Below, piece after piece: positions 1-11,607 of a DNA stretch of 64,000 bases (positions are counted from its first letter, which is position 1; the number at the start of each line of letters is the position of its first letter). Made by a program: the position numbers and the translations under genes. The stretch covers positions 769,462 through 833,461 of the forward strand of contig JAVSML010025226.1 in assembly GCA_038503035.1 (NCBI GenBank), given 5' to 3'. The DNA comes from Crocodylus rhombifer. Lineage: Eukaryota > Chordata > Crocodylia > Crocodylidae. The notes under the pieces were generated by a model. That model made no database searches and was not told where the DNA came from. It saw only the letters and a list, made by a program, of their open reading frames with translations.

Positions 1-174
1 TAAAGAATTAGGAAGGGAATGGAAGGATGAATGTAACTCCTCAAAAATGAAGTAGAAGGGCAAGATATTTTCTCTCCCTAAAATTATCTCTGCAGAATTC
101 TGGTACTTGGAGAATGAGTAACTTGAGCATGTTCTAGTAGTAAATGTAATAATAGTTATAGGCATGATGGTCAG

Positions 175-1540
175 GAGAAAAGGGCCATGTGCCCAACCTG
201 AATGAGCTTCCTTACTGCACCACGGCTAGATAAACCACAAGCTGTCATATAGGCCAATTAGCCTAACTTCTACACCAGGGAAAATCCTGAAAAAATTCAT
301 CAAGAAGTCTATGTGTAATATGCTTGCAGAACTTCTTCACAGTTAGGATACTGAATGACAACCTGCATGGCTTTGTCGTGGGCAGCTCTTGTCTTTCAAA
401 TCTCATCTCCTTCTACAACCAGGTAACTCACCACCTGGATAAAAGAGAGGATGTCTATATTGTATACCTAGACTTCCAAAAAGGCTTTGCTGTGGTATCC
501 TATGATGTTCTCATGGGAAAATTGGAGGACTGCGGGCTTAACTGCTCAACAGTTACATGGGTAGGAAGCTGGCTGCGGGGTAGGACCCAAAGAGTTCTAA
601 TGAGTTCTAATCTGTGTTGCCCTGGAGAGAAGTAGTCAGTGGTGCCCCTCAGGGGTCCGTGCTTAATCCAGTGCTTTTCAACATCTTTATCAATGATTTG
701 GATGTGGGGATGAAGAGCTCACTGGCCAAGTTTGCAGATGACACCAAGTTATGGGGGAGTGTGGTCACACTTGAAAATAGGCTGTAGATACAGGCAGACC
801 TAGACAGGCTGGCAAGCTGGGCGGATCAGAACTAGGTGAAGTTCAACATTGAGAAATGTAAAGTGCTCCATTTGGAGATGAAGAGTGCCCAATATACTTA
901 CAGGCTCAATGGTGACAAACTGACTATCACAACGACTAACAGACATTAGTATGAACATGAGCCATCACTGCGATGCCGTAGCCAACAAAACAAACAATAG
1001 TCTGGCATGCATCAACTGATGCATCTCAAGCAAACCCAAAGAAGTCATGCTTCCTCCTTACTCAGCGTTGGTAAGACTGCAGCTGGAGTACTGTGGATAC
1101 TTCAACAAGGTCATGGAAAAGCTTGAGACAGTCCAGAAAAGAGCCACCCATATGATCAGGGACTTGCAAGGCATATCAGGAAAGGCTGAGGGACTTGATA
1201 GCAGCTTACTGCAATACCAGGGGAATACATCAAGGGCTCAGCAAACAACTGGTCCCCAGGACACCCTTGGGGAAAAGCAGGAGTAAAACTCCTGGAAAAC
1301 TGTTTCAGGCTTAACACTAGGAAAAAAAAACTTCTTCACAGTTAGTGTGTCCAGACTGTGGAATAAACTCCCTCCAGAAGTGGTGCAATCACTTACCTGG
1401 AAATCTTCAAGAGGAGACTGGATGGTCACCTTGCTGGGGTCACCTGATCCCAGTTGTCTTTCCTGCCTAGTGCAGGGAGGCTGGACTCTATGATCTTGTG
1501 AGCTCCCTTATAACCCATTACAATCTATGAATCTATAAAT
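175..1540 (+). mobile_element. CR1 LINE, 5'-truncated, with RT remnant and 3' tail
   Basis: This is a decayed chicken-repeat-1 (CR1) non-LTR retrotransposon. The sequence reads through reverse-transcriptase motifs in order: a PISLTS-like block near 255, a YLDF..K.F block near 463-487, a PQGSVL-like block near 650 and FADDTKL at 731-751. It then runs through the ORF2 C-terminal region ('QLEYC' near 1083) and ends in the typical CR1 3' end with an imperfect 'CTATGA ATCTAT' tail near 1525-1538. Frameshifts and stops break the reading frame several times, so it cannot encode a working protein. The 5' boundary is approximate. 5' truncation is usual for CR1 copies. The family call is strong from the motif order; the subfamily is not determined. 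Confidence 0.93.
324..1290 (+). pseudogene. CR1 ORF2 reverse-transcriptase pseudogene fragment
   Basis: This is the coding remnant within the CR1 copy. Residues 1-100 of the first open segment (324-632) match the finger/palm part of a CR1 reverse transcriptase, with the YLDF block standing for the first catalytic aspartate region. A stop at 633-635 and a shift to another frame follow. In that frame, from about 635, come a PQGSVL-like motif and FADDTKL, the FADD form of the YADD catalytic box. A further open piece at 1047-1286 carries the C-terminal 'LVRLQLEYCGYF' block. At least two frame changes and several stops make it non-functional. Confidence 0.88.
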
Positions 1541-2743
1541 GTGCTACATGAAAACTAAGGCTGCATCACTGTGTCCCAGCAAGAGTGGTATTTGTTCTTA
1601 AAGTTTCCCTGGAGAGAGTCAGCTGGGCCTGGAGGGATGAGCTTTACTACTACTCCCAGGGGAGCACCAGCCAATATGCCATGCTCCTGCCATTGGAGAT
1701 GGTCCTCTGGGAGGTAATTGAGAGCTGGGGGGGGGGGAGGGGGCTGTCTGCTTTAACAGTGTGCTGGGGAAGCCCAGGTTACCCAAGGAGAATCCACCTT
1801 GAGTGCTACCTGTAGCCCTGCTATAAGGCACTGACCCCAAAGAGGATCCCTAGACCCTGGCTGCCTATGAAGAGTCCTGCCTTGCATTGCCCTTGGCTTT
1901 CCAGCACCATTCTTCTACTATGAATACTCCAGGAAGGGGTGGAAGTGATGGGCATCGAGGCCTGGGATGGAGCTGTGATTACTGGAGGAGGAGTCGGGTC
2001 TGCCTTGTGGGATTGGTACAGTGATTTCCTATGCTGTGTGACTTGGAATCACCTGGCACCCATGGATTTTCCCCAGGGATTGGATCAGAGGGGAGGGAGA
2101 CAGTGATGGAGTGCCACTTGCAAGCTCTCCAGGTGCACAACTCAGGAGTCACCCTGGCAATGAGACCAGAGTGGCTGAGATAACAATTCCCACATGGGAC
2201 CCCCGCCATCACATTAGTGCCTTTCTTGGACTGGGAGGCAAAAAGGGAGGGAGTTGGTGGGACTCTTTAGCAAAGGGGAATTTTTCTCATTCTTGCTGCA
2301 CTATAGCACTAGTGCATCTCATGGATAGCTGCATGTCATTTCTCTGCTACCCAGGCCTGTGGCACTGCCAATTGGGGTGGGGTGATGAGCATTTGCATTT
2401 GCATCTGTTTTTTACGCTTTGCCTGCAGAGCTCAATAAGCTCTTTTAATGCCTTTCCATGAGTCCAAGGGACTGGGGAAGCCATTTCAGCACTACTGCTC
2501 TGGCCAGCTGGAAAGAGGCTCAGCTTGTTCCAGGAGCTGAGCATGGCCCTAACAGATAGTGCATGGAGGTGTGAATAAGGCAGATTTATATTCTGATAGA
2601 ATGGCCGATGGGCTGCTACCCAACCAAGGCCAGGGAACAGGGTAGCCTGGTGCTCCAGCTGCAGTCCATAATGGGAAGGAAGGGCAATGGGAAAGGAGGG
2701 GGAACTGGCTTTCCCAGTACTGAAAGACAGAACACTTAGCCAG
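1541..2743. other. GC-rich unassigned non-coding stretch
   Basis: I recognise no gene here. The stretch is G-rich, including a long G run near 1727-1740, and its open frames on both strands are short and overlap one another without a conserved motif. It may be the interior of a decayed transposon, because it lies between a CR1 copy and a hAT-like insertion and resembles the GC-rich DNA on the far side of that insertion (3365-5740). That link is inference. Confidence 0.4.
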
Positions 2744-3364
2744 TAGGCCCATGTGAAGTGGCTAGTATTCACTTCAGATTTGGATTCAACCAATTCAGGG
2801 GACAGCGATTCGATTCAATGATTTGCATTACTGTCCTGAATTGATTCAGCTGAATCTGATTTGGAGATTCAGCTGCTGCTGAGTCAGCCGAATCTCTGAA
2901 TCACACAGGCCCCATACCCGACCCGCTGTCCCAGGCCCAGCAATGGCTACCCTGCTCCTGGCACTTTGAAAAAAAAATCCCTGCTGCCTGGCAGCAGTTG
3001 GTGAGTGGAGGCTTTTTTTTAAAGGGTCATGAGCTGGGTTGGATGGGTCAGCCATGTGGGAGCAGGCAGGGGTTGGGGCCTGGCAGAGGTCCCCCCATAG
3101 TCCCATCCCCCCTCCTCCAGCCTCCCCTTCCCTGCCCACTACTTAGCAGCTCTGAGTCTGGGTACAGCTCCCTGCTGTAGTGGGCGGGGGACTGCCCAGT
3201 TCACCAAAGCTCTCCAAATCTTTTCTGAATTGATTTGGAGAGCATCTAATTGATTCAGGCCTTTTAATTGGTCCCCTGATTCAATTTGGATTCATATATT
3301 CAGCCACCGAATTGGGCCGAATCTCCTCTGAATCAAATCAGCACCCAAACTTTGCACATCCCTA
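2744..3364. mobile_element. Element T1: hAT-like non-autonomous transposon with exact 8 bp TSD
   Basis: The element starts TAGGCCCATGTGAAG and its other end, reverse-complemented, reads TAGGGATGTGCAAAG, giving imperfect terminal inverted repeats of about 15 bp. It is flanked by the identical 8 bp TTAGCCAG at 2736-2743 and 3365-3372. An 8 bp duplication with TAGGG-type ends points to the hAT superfamily. The subterminal parts are built from repeated 'GATTCAGCTGAATC'-like sequence, and the middle is GC-rich with a poly-A/T module. There is no transposase frame. Sister copies lie at 27448-28308, 59212-60104 and 31193 onward. Confidence 0.88.
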
Positions 3365-5740
3365 TTAGCCAGCACTTAGCAGCCTAGGACCCCACTCTGT
3401 GAGTGGCCAGGGAGGGGTGATTCACCCTCCCCCTATGACCCTCCATTCCTGCATTGCCTCCCCCCTCAACCCCTTATGCATGTCTCGGCCACAATGGCCT
3501 GAGTGCTGTGAGCATGGGGATGGCCTGTACTAGTTACAGGACCCCCTCACTTCCCTTTCCTTCCCCCTTTTGCCCCAGGGGTTCTTGGTTTCTCCCAGGG
3601 TCTGGGTCCCTGGTATGGCTGCATGGACTGTGGGCAAGCTATATCTTTCTGGGCTGCATGGCAAACTTGCTTGGGGCATGTCTCATCAGGAGGTCCATGC
3701 CTCGGGGCATGACTGTAGGTCCTTTGGGTTGCAGCAGCAGCCATTGGGTCCTTTGGGTTGTGCTGCAGCAGTGGCCATTATACTGGTACTGGGAGGAGCT
3801 CAGGGGCACTCTGTGTGTGTGGGAGGGGGGCAGCAAAGTATCAGAGGAGTTGGTCTAGAACACCTATGCAACAGTGTGGGGAATGGTATCCTGTGCCCCA
3901 CATGGTTGGGTGCAGTCTGCAGAATCAAGGACTGGGGTGTGGGTGCTTTCTGTAAGGTGGAAGGCATGGGCTCAGACTGTAGGTCATGGGCCCCAATTTC
4001 TGTGGCATTGGAGCTTCCACCACCTGCTCCTGCATGCCATGCTCCCTGCTCTTGGCTACACCTGAAATGATGTTAAGGGAGCTTAGATCCAGCTACAGGT
4101 GTACCTCAACTCCCACATTCTGTGCTGATGCAGGGACCAGCGCCAATGGGGCAGACTCCTCATTAATTTATTCAAGCAGCTGTCTTCTTCCCTCTGGTCC
4201 CTGGGGATCTGCTCCTGGGGATCCAATTATTCTGGCTTTCCAGGGCCTCCCTGTGCCTCCTCCTCTGGTGGGGTCTATGCTGACAGCTCCTCCCACCCCC
4301 CAGTGGATGCCCCTGCCCTTGGCAAGAAAGCAGGACAGCTCCTTGTTAATTCCATGGCCTCCCAGCCTCAGACTTTTTGTTGTCATCATGCACATGCCTA
4401 TACTGCACCTTCATCCATTTAATATTGATGCAGCATGGCTCCCAGTCCCTTTTGTGGCCCTGTGCCTGCTGGGTGAAGATGTGCTTGAAGATATCTCCAT
4501 TCCGGTGCCTTTTCTGGAGCAGGTTCTGGGTCTCGTCCTCACCCCAAATGGTGACAAGATATCCCATCTCCCGTAGTTTTAGTTGTGTGATTGGGGTTGG
4601 TTAGTGAAGGAGGATGGTCCACAGCAGTGGTCATGGTGGGTCTCATCATCCATGGATGGGTGAGGGTCTGGCTGCAAGGGGGTGGATGGAAGGCTGGAAG
4701 GATGAATAGATGAAAGGAGTGGAAGATCCATGAAGGTATGAGTCCTGGTGCATGGCTCTCCCTCTCACTGCAGCTCAGTGTTGCCCCTGCTCCAGAGTGA
4801 CGAGGACTCCACTGAACGGGCAACCCCCAAACCCTCCAACTTTCCAGGGGTTTCCAGCATACCCCCTATGATTCTGGCTCTATGCCCCAACCTGGACATT
4901 TTCAGCATCCTTTATTTGCAACATGAAGGCAGCTGGCCATGCCTCACCTGCTTCTGAAGTTTCCAGGGGCATCCACCTGCTTGCCCCAGCTTGGTTGCTT
5001 AAAACCCCCCTCATACCCTGCCTCCCACCCTAGTACTCTGGGACCCTGTAGCTGCAGGCCAAAAAAGACTTGCAGCACCTCAGGTGCACATGACCCAGGT
5101 ACCTGCTTGCACTTGCTGAGCTACAGAACCTCTGTGCAGGCCCAGTCCCAATGTTTTAGCCCTGCCACCCAGACCCACTAGAGGCAACGCGCCTGCACAG
5201 GCTTCTGCCTGGGGAGGAAGGGAGTGTTCACTCTGGGATCTAGGTGGCAGGGAGCCTTGCTCTGGCCACTGAAGTGTGGTGTATAGGAGCCAGGGTTGGG
5301 ATACGTGGGCCTATGCCCATGCACAGGGGCACTGGGGTCCCTGGCTGGGTGTGCAGGAGTCAAGGTCAGAGGGGCTGTACCCAAGCACAAGGATTCTTCT
5401 GGGTTCAGTGTCAGGTCTGCACTTACATTATGGGGTTCTTCATAATGGGGTGTTGGGGCATGGCCCAGGGACTTGGGGGCCCAGGTCCTAGGGCTTGTGC
5501 AGGGGACACAGATGCCTCCCTTCCCCCTGCTGCCTGCCTGTGGCTGACAGATGGCCAGAGGCAGGGCTGGGAAGAGGGCCTGTGTTGGCTTGGTTCTGGG
5601 AAAGCTCAGTGGTGGAGCCTGCTGGGCACTCAGCTGGAGCAGTCAAGTATAGGCTGAGTGCTAGCATGCCTCCCTGCAAAAGGGGAGGTAGGCTGGGGCC
5701 ACAAAGGAGGCTGGGAGGCCGGGAGGCCAGAAGACAGCAA
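3365..5740. other. GC-rich decayed repeat or transposon interior
   Basis: A long GC-rich tract without an intact gene. It holds one recognisable coding relic, the Myb/SANT-like domain on the minus strand near 4.16-4.6 kb. The rest consists of Pro/Gly/Trp-rich overlapping frames typical of GC-rich non-coding DNA. A reasonable inference is that the tract is the remains of a DNA transposon that carried the Myb/SANT-like accessory protein. I could not find its ends or a nuclease domain. Confidence 0.4.
4160..4600 (-). pseudogene. Myb/SANT-like DNA-binding domain pseudogene (transposon-type)
   Basis: Read on the minus strand, 4346-4567 gives 73 residues that follow the Myb/SANT-like (Myb_DNA-bind_4/MADF-like) pattern: 'LVTIWGEDETQNLLQ', then 'KRHRNGDIFKHI', a 'GHKRDWEPCC' stretch and 'IKWMKVQYRHVHDDNKKS'. 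Such domains bind DNA. They are found in the accessory protein of PIF/Harbinger transposons and in the many reptile proteins annotated as 'zinc finger and SCAN domain-containing 29-like'. The frame is then lost. A Glu/Pro-rich linker-like reading continues in another frame down to about 4160 with in-frame stops. The usual basic and Cys/Lys positions are partly changed (QCRxKIK reads PCCINIK). The copy is broken. Whether it came from a transposon or a host gene duplicate cannot be decided here. Confidence 0.66.
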
Positions 5741-5960
5741 TCTAACTTGAATCAGTATGGTATCTGGTACAGAAGTTTGATTCACCAGTCTAACCTAAAT
5801 TGATCAGATTTGAGTGCACATTGAACCAGGTCTATCAGGACCTGGTTCCATCCTTCTTAGACTGATCTATGTGTGCCAAACTTCTGTATGGTTATGAGTT
5901 TAAACTGATTTCCAATCACTTAGATTGGTCTAAGTGTAATGTCTTTACCTGGCCTTGGTT
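5741..5960. repeat. AT-rich inverted-repeat segment, possible MITE
   Basis: The segment contains a 10 bp stem, GAACCAGGTC at 5823-5832 and GACCTGGTTC at 5839-5848, with a 6-base loop. Around it, 'ACTTCTGTA' and 'TACAGAAGT' at 5874-5888 and 5769-5778, and further 'GATTGGTCTAA' versus 'TTAGACTGATC' matches, suggest a longer imperfect palindrome. This looks like a small decayed DNA transposon, but I could not fix its ends or a target duplication. Confidence 0.4.
5823..5848. repeat. 10 bp stem, 6 nt loop hairpin
   Basis: GAACCAGGTC, a six-base loop, then GACCTGGTTC: a perfect 10 bp inverted repeat at the centre of a larger imperfect palindrome. It is most likely structural sequence of a MITE, with no T-run typical of a Pol III terminator after it. 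Confidence 0.6.
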
Positions 5961-6759
5961 TCCCACTTTAAGAGAAGGTATCTAAAGACATTGTCCAGTT
6001 AGGAAGGTACTACCTGAAAAGCACATGGCTAGAACCCTTCCTTGATGCTTTATCTCATGACCCCACAGTAGCAAAACCAGATTACAATGACTCACCAAAG
6101 ATTTTACTTCCAGAATATCCGGAGCGATATTTTAATTCCATTCACCCTTAGCTCTCTGGCCTGGTCAAGTGGACAAATTACTCCTCTACTATGTTTGAGT
6201 AACACAAAGATGAAGCTATCTCCTCCACAAATCATCCCACACAAGTTGGTTGGATGGAAACAGAATTTTTATACAAAATGGAAGGAGAAAACTATAGTTG
6301 GACAATAGCAAAAGAAAGTCTCTGTAACTGAAGATTTAACTTGCATATATTCTTCCATTTTTTGCATATTTTACTGTATGTATGTTGTACAGTACAGTCT
6401 GTAATATTATGAGATTGAAGGGAATATTATAAGAGCAACAGCAGTTCATCAGTCAGTTGGATTTGGATTCTGAATATTTACTGTTTCAAAAATCAGTAAA
6501 AAGTATTTTAATTGCATTTAAATTATCAGCTCTGTCATCTCATTTAGTGGGTGAATTTTTAATTAACTAATTTTCAGAGCAGCAATAATTATTAAACCCT
6601 TTCCCCCTTATTCATGCTGAATAGTATCTTTTTCAGTGAGTTATCCCATTTGTACTTCAGTGGGATTATTTGTGGGGTAGAATGCTGCTGACTATTTTTC
6701 TAGAATCTGACTCTTAGCATTATCCTCAGATGAAAAAGAAAATGTATTTATCAGTCAAG
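5961..6759. other. AT-rich non-coding DNA, no feature seen
   Basis: Mostly AT-rich single-copy-looking sequence without a convincing exon, RNA gene or known repeat. Confidence 0.5.
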
Positions 6760-7141
6760 GGGCACATCTATACATGCAATTAGTGTACATGAATAAACTC
6801 CAGAGCTTATTGCTCCAGAGTTTTTTTGCTCCCGGGTACACCATTTGAACATGTGCAGGGGAGCAATTAACTCCAGCACAATCAGCCCCAAAGTTTATTC
6901 ATGCACAGCATGTGTAGCCTGGTCAGAGCAGCCTCAGCTGGCAGGGGAGCCTGGGGGTCAGCCTGCCAGCCTGGGGCTGCTCTGACTGTGCTTAGTGTGC
7001 TGTAGAGGGGCTGGCTGGGGCATGGGGGTGCTTCAGTGCAGGGCTAGACAGCAGGTGGCCCCTACCCTGAAGCATGCTTGTGTCCCAGCCAGTCAGGCTA
7101 ATTAATCAGCTCTGCAGTAAATGCCTCATGTAGATGTGCCC
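6760..7141. mobile_element. MITE family 1 copy, GGGCACATCTA ends
   Basis: Both ends match as an inverted repeat: GGGCACATCTATACATG at the start and, reverse-complemented, GGGCACATCTACATGAGG at the end. The interior is GC-rich, with a palindromic core around 'CAGCCTGCCAGCCTGGGGCTG'. The immediate flanks are AAG and AGG, a possible 3 bp duplication with one mismatch. Ends of this kind and short target duplications fit the Harbinger-like 'Chompy' MITEs described in crocodilians, as recalled. Relatives lie at 23401, 30072, 57394 and 63109. Confidence 0.72.
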
Positions 7142-10100
7142 AGGTAGAAATTCATAGAAATATCAGTACTTTGGGGGAAGGAGGAAGTGGGGCTTTGAGT
7201 TGTTTTAAAGCAGTGGGAAGGTGATTGGGGCCCCTTTGATTAGACTAGCTCTATCTCCTATCTAGTGTTAATCCACCCCAGACTTCTCCTGGCTGTTAGA
7301 CCCAAAGCAGCATAAAGAAGATAGCGTGATAAGGGAGTGTTTGTAAATAAATCCGGAACCTGGGGTCTGTAGCCTGTATGGTTCTGGTTTTGTGAAAACA
7401 CAATTACAGCATAAAATGAAAGCAGACTGCACAATGAAAACAAGAAGAATGCCATCACCCAGGTTGGCTTGTACTGCAAGCCACCCTGGTCAATAAGCTG
7501 AGATGAATGGAGGTATCCGCTGAATAACCTCACTTTGCAACTTTTATGTGAAGGCTTGATAAATGAAGTCAGGGAGAGGTACAAGAAAGTGATTAAAACC
7601 AGCCTGCACAAAAGGGAGTGATAGCCTCCCTGGGCTTGAAACTTTTCCCTCAGCCTGAGTTTGTCGGATAATTAACCCTTTCGTCCATCAGCCTCTGTAC
7701 ATAAATATTTGCATGTAGGTGCATTAGTAAAAAGAAACAGCCCCTTATAAACAATGTGGCCTTGATAACAAATTGGAACTTTGGATATAAGACGTAGAGG
7801 ACAGATTGTCAAAGTTGGGTGTCCAAAGGATAGGCCCTATGGCCAGATCCTCAAATGTGTGGAGGTGCCCAGCTCCAACTGAAATCATCAGTCAAGCACC
7901 TAAAATAATCACAGCCCACAATACCCACAGCTCCCATCCACATCAGTGGGCTCAGCACCGCCAAATATACCCCATATTTACGATTCTAACTTTAGGCACA
8001 TGTATCCAAACGTATCCCCGTGCAGTACTGCAAAAAATGTTCCAAATTGTAATTCAGCATGAGCCCCCCATAAATATCTTGCCTGAGTTTAAAAATTCAA
8101 AGTGAAATCCTGAATACTTCCCCACTGAAGTAAAGGGAATTTTGTCATTGATTTCTATAGGCCCAAGTTTTCATCCCAAGTGCTTGGAATTTGCATCCAC
8201 AAATTACTGTGGCCACAAATTACTTGCAAACTTACGTGAGGATGTAAAAATACCTGACCAGCAGCTGGAACCCAAATATCACATAGCTGAGTGAGTGTCA
8301 AACAATTGTTCCTGTAATCATGTGCAGGACCTAATAAAAGGAGCTAGATAAGACCCATTTAACAACCAGGCCCACAATCATTTGAGCCAGTATGCTCAAA
8401 GGTGGCCACTGATTTGAGGTGCTTCATCTTCGGGGTGCCCAACTGTAAGGTATTTCCACATCAATCGCTTCTTAACTGGAACTGATGGGCCGAACTTTCC
8501 TGAGGCCCACTCAAATGGAATATCAGATAAAGAAACAGAAGCATATGCATCAAAGAGATAAATACACAATTAAAATGCATTATACTGTCTTAAAGGGACA
8601 TGGGTATAGCACCACTCCATGTTATTAAACAAAGCTGTTCTGATCCTTGCAGAAAATCAAAATCAGACAAGGAAATGTCATCCTGGCTTTTCTGACAAGC
8701 TGCAAATTAAATATCCTCAGAAATGACAATCCTCAATTTGGGCTTAATCTCTCTTGCATTACTCAGGTAGCTATTGTGAAGCATCACCCTGCTTGCCCGT
8801 ATAGATGACAGTTTCTATTTCCCTTCACCACACCCACTGGAAGGACAACAATCACATAAATCCCTGTTTCAGGGCATGCCCAAACTAGTTTCTTTTTGTG
8901 GGGCAAATTTATGGTGGCATTTAGTATGTAATCTTTAAAAAGGAACTGAAGGGCTAAAATTACAGATGACCTGGGTGTAAGCAAAAGTGGATTTGTTAAA
9001 AATCTATATTTAGGGAGGGGAAAAAAGATCTTGCTGCTCCTTGTGTAGTTTATGACCTTTTCTAAAAAACTACCCTTCAAAAAAGGTTGAAAAGCAATTT
9101 TCATTCTATAGCTCTAAATATCTGTTTATCCCACTGCCACGATTCTGAGCATGCCCAGTCAGGATGATTTAACACCCCATTGATGACTACCAACAGAAGG
9201 ACTTCACGTGAAAAGGTAGTCTGCCACAGCTAATGGGCTCTTGTTTCAAAGGGATGCTGTGTGTACATTACTAGTGTATGGAGAAGGTGCAGAAAGGCCT
9301 CGGCAGACATTAGGAATGGAGTGTTGTTGATGATGAAAAGGCACTTTGCTGTTGAGGGAATGGTGGGAGAGAAAAGGCTTATCTGTCTTTTTGATTAGAA
9401 ATGCATGCTTCCTTTCATCATCTGAGCTGAAAAATTGGCTTCTGCTCTTGGTTTATGAAACCATTTTTCTTTTCCCTTTCTTCCCAGGTTTGCAAACTCT
9501 TTAATAAATTAGTTACTGTGAGGTGCATGGGTGCCACAAGAACCTTAGAGGCTTTTCCCAAATGCATCTTTAATATTTTATAAGTATTTAAATAGATTTA
9601 TTCAATTTGAACAGCCTGATTTATTAAAGCTGGCATGGAAAGGGGGTTCAATACAAATTATGTTGTGTCAGAAATTTCTTAGCAGCTAGATCTCAATTTA
9701 CCAATGGATTCTCGGAAGTCAGGAAATAATAGGACCCACCCCATATTAATATTTAATCAGGCATTGGTGCCAGTTAAGAGAGCTGCTGGAGGGCTGAGAC
9801 ACTAGAACTGGGGGGATTCCTATATATTGAAAAGAAGGACGCAGCATCATGTGTTCCCCCATTACGGTAAGTTGGGTTCAATTGTTAAGGTTGGGTTCAT
9901 GCCCAACACTGAATGCAGTTGCTTTGTTAGCCTCTGATAAAAGTCCAAAGGGAAGTTAAGGGTCTCACAGTACTGTCTGAAATATGTAGACAATGGTTTA
10001 ATGTCCACATCAACCTATTCTCCCTCTTGATACAACAGTTCGAATGTCAAATGCTGAATACAAAATCACTCATTTGTTGCACGTGTAATTACTGTGCCTT

Positions 10101-11141
10101 TTGACTACATGGGCACGGAGTAAACCATAAACAACGTGCTGCTTTTGTAAAGCACTGTGAAATCCTGCAGTATGAAGGATGCTGTGTAGAACATAAAATT
10201 ATATTCTGTATCTTTAAAGAAAATCAATTGCTTTACTGTCCCTCTGCAGATGTCACCATTTAGAGTTGGTTAAACTCCGTCTCTACCTAGAAATGCCATC
10301 TAGGTTACCCCTTTTATTAAATTATGCACTTAAAAGCAAATCCTTTTTGGTAGAAGCTAAAATGAAAAAAATTAAGGAGTGAAAAGTTTGATATGTTTTC
10401 ACAGTAAAAATTCATCCGCGTGGCATAAGGAAATATTTTTTATTTCTCAGTTGTTAAGGTCAAGATTGTAACACCTCTACATGCACTTGTCCCCTTGAAC
10501 TGGTAGGCAGGTGGACCAGGAATGGCCACAAGAACTGGGCAAAGTCTTGATTCTGCAAAGCACATTTGCTTCTCTCCATCTCCCCTATAAACCAGTCTGC
10601 TGAGTCAGCGCAGAGAAGGAAGTTTCCACTACTGGTGCAGACCAGCAAAAAATGAATTTATTTCAGAATTGCAATACAAGGAAATTTCAGAATCATAGTT
10701 CTTTTCCTGGACTACTACCAACCCAGCACAACTAAGTACTTACTACCAGTTGGGATGGGTCAGGAACAATAGCACAATCTAGCCTTAAATAGACTAGATA
10801 TACCTATGAATACAGGGTGAGTTCCTCCAGTGATGAAAACATAGTTTTAAGTAAGTCTATGGAAATACGCTGACATACCTCAGCTGATGAGAACCTTGCT
10901 GTTTTCATTCCCTAACTTGTGAATATCTCCTTCATAACCACAGCATTTAAGTTTTCTGCATTCAGTCTCCCTGGTTTTGTTTCTTTAAAGAAAGAAAAAA
11001 AAAAAGGAGGGGAGGCAAAAACAGAGAAGAATAGAAATGCTAGTACTTAACTGGCCTATGTCAGCGTACTCTTTGGTGAGGTGAATTCATTGAGTTGGGG
11101 TAAATTCATACATTTGGTTCTGCTAAATTGACCAGAAAGGG
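7142..11141. other. Unique-looking non-coding DNA with one old repeat trace
   Basis: No gene found. Much of it has the even, low-repeat composition of old single-copy sequence; 7142-7760 and 9120-9480 are candidates for conserved non-coding elements, but only by impression. Near 7848-7960, 'CCAGATCCTCAAATGTGTGG' followed by 'GTCAAGCACCTAAAATAATC' resembles an ancient amniote palindromic repeat. An A-rich run lies at 10985-11005. Confidence 0.4.
7848..7960. repeat. Ancient amniote interspersed repeat fragment
   Basis: The segment reads 'CCAGATCCTCAAATGTGTGG', then 'AACTGAAATCATCAG' and 'CAAGCACCTAAAATAATC'. This is a degraded form of a palindromic repeat that I recall from reptile genomes ('agatcctcaaaggtatttagg...'). 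The match is from memory and weak. Confidence 0.4.
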
Positions 11142-11607
11142 CATGTCCCCACAAGTGTGCATGTGTGTTTCCCTGAGGACAAATAGTAGGGCACATATTT
11201 GTGCCACTGCTACTTGTCCTCGGTCATGCCCCTGCATGCATGCTGTGGCATGCAGCAAATTGCCCTGGGTGGGGTAGGGGAGGCTGGGACCAGCTCCTGG
11301 GCTGTCCCAGCAGCCTTACCTGGTGTTCTGGGGGCCTCCCGTGGCTGCAGCAGTGGCAGTCTGGGCGCATGGAGCCTGTTTGGCAGCCGGAGCATGGCTC
11401 TAACCAGCCAAGTTCTGGTTTCAGGCTGTGCATGCTGAAGCCACATGCACCACCCTGCTTTTTTTAGGTACATTTTTTTTAAATTCTGGGATCTCCTGGT
11501 ATCTAATTTTGGCTCCACACTGCAGCACGTACAACCTTTTCATGTGCATTGCGTGCGTTTTGACGTGTTGCAAAGCACACATTTCCACTCATCTGGATGT
11601 GCCCACA
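11142..11607. mobile_element. MITE family 2 copy, GGGCATGTCC ends
   Basis: The start (about 11145) GGGCATGTCCCCACAAGTG and the reverse-complemented end GGGCACATCCAGATGAGTG form an imperfect terminal inverted repeat. The interior has a GC-rich core (11240-11410) and a poly-T module with 'TTAAATTCTGGGATCTCC'. A second copy at 30604-31033 shares both ends, the poly-T module and the order of parts. Short flanks CAGA and CAGA may be a target duplication, but the exact edge is uncertain. There is no coding capacity. Open frames here are on both strands over the same bases and carry no motif. Confidence 0.66.

Noticed and set aside
3986..4576. 196-residue plus-strand frame
   Set aside because: It overlaps the Myb/SANT-like relic on the minus strand, has no motif of its own and reads like an antisense shadow.
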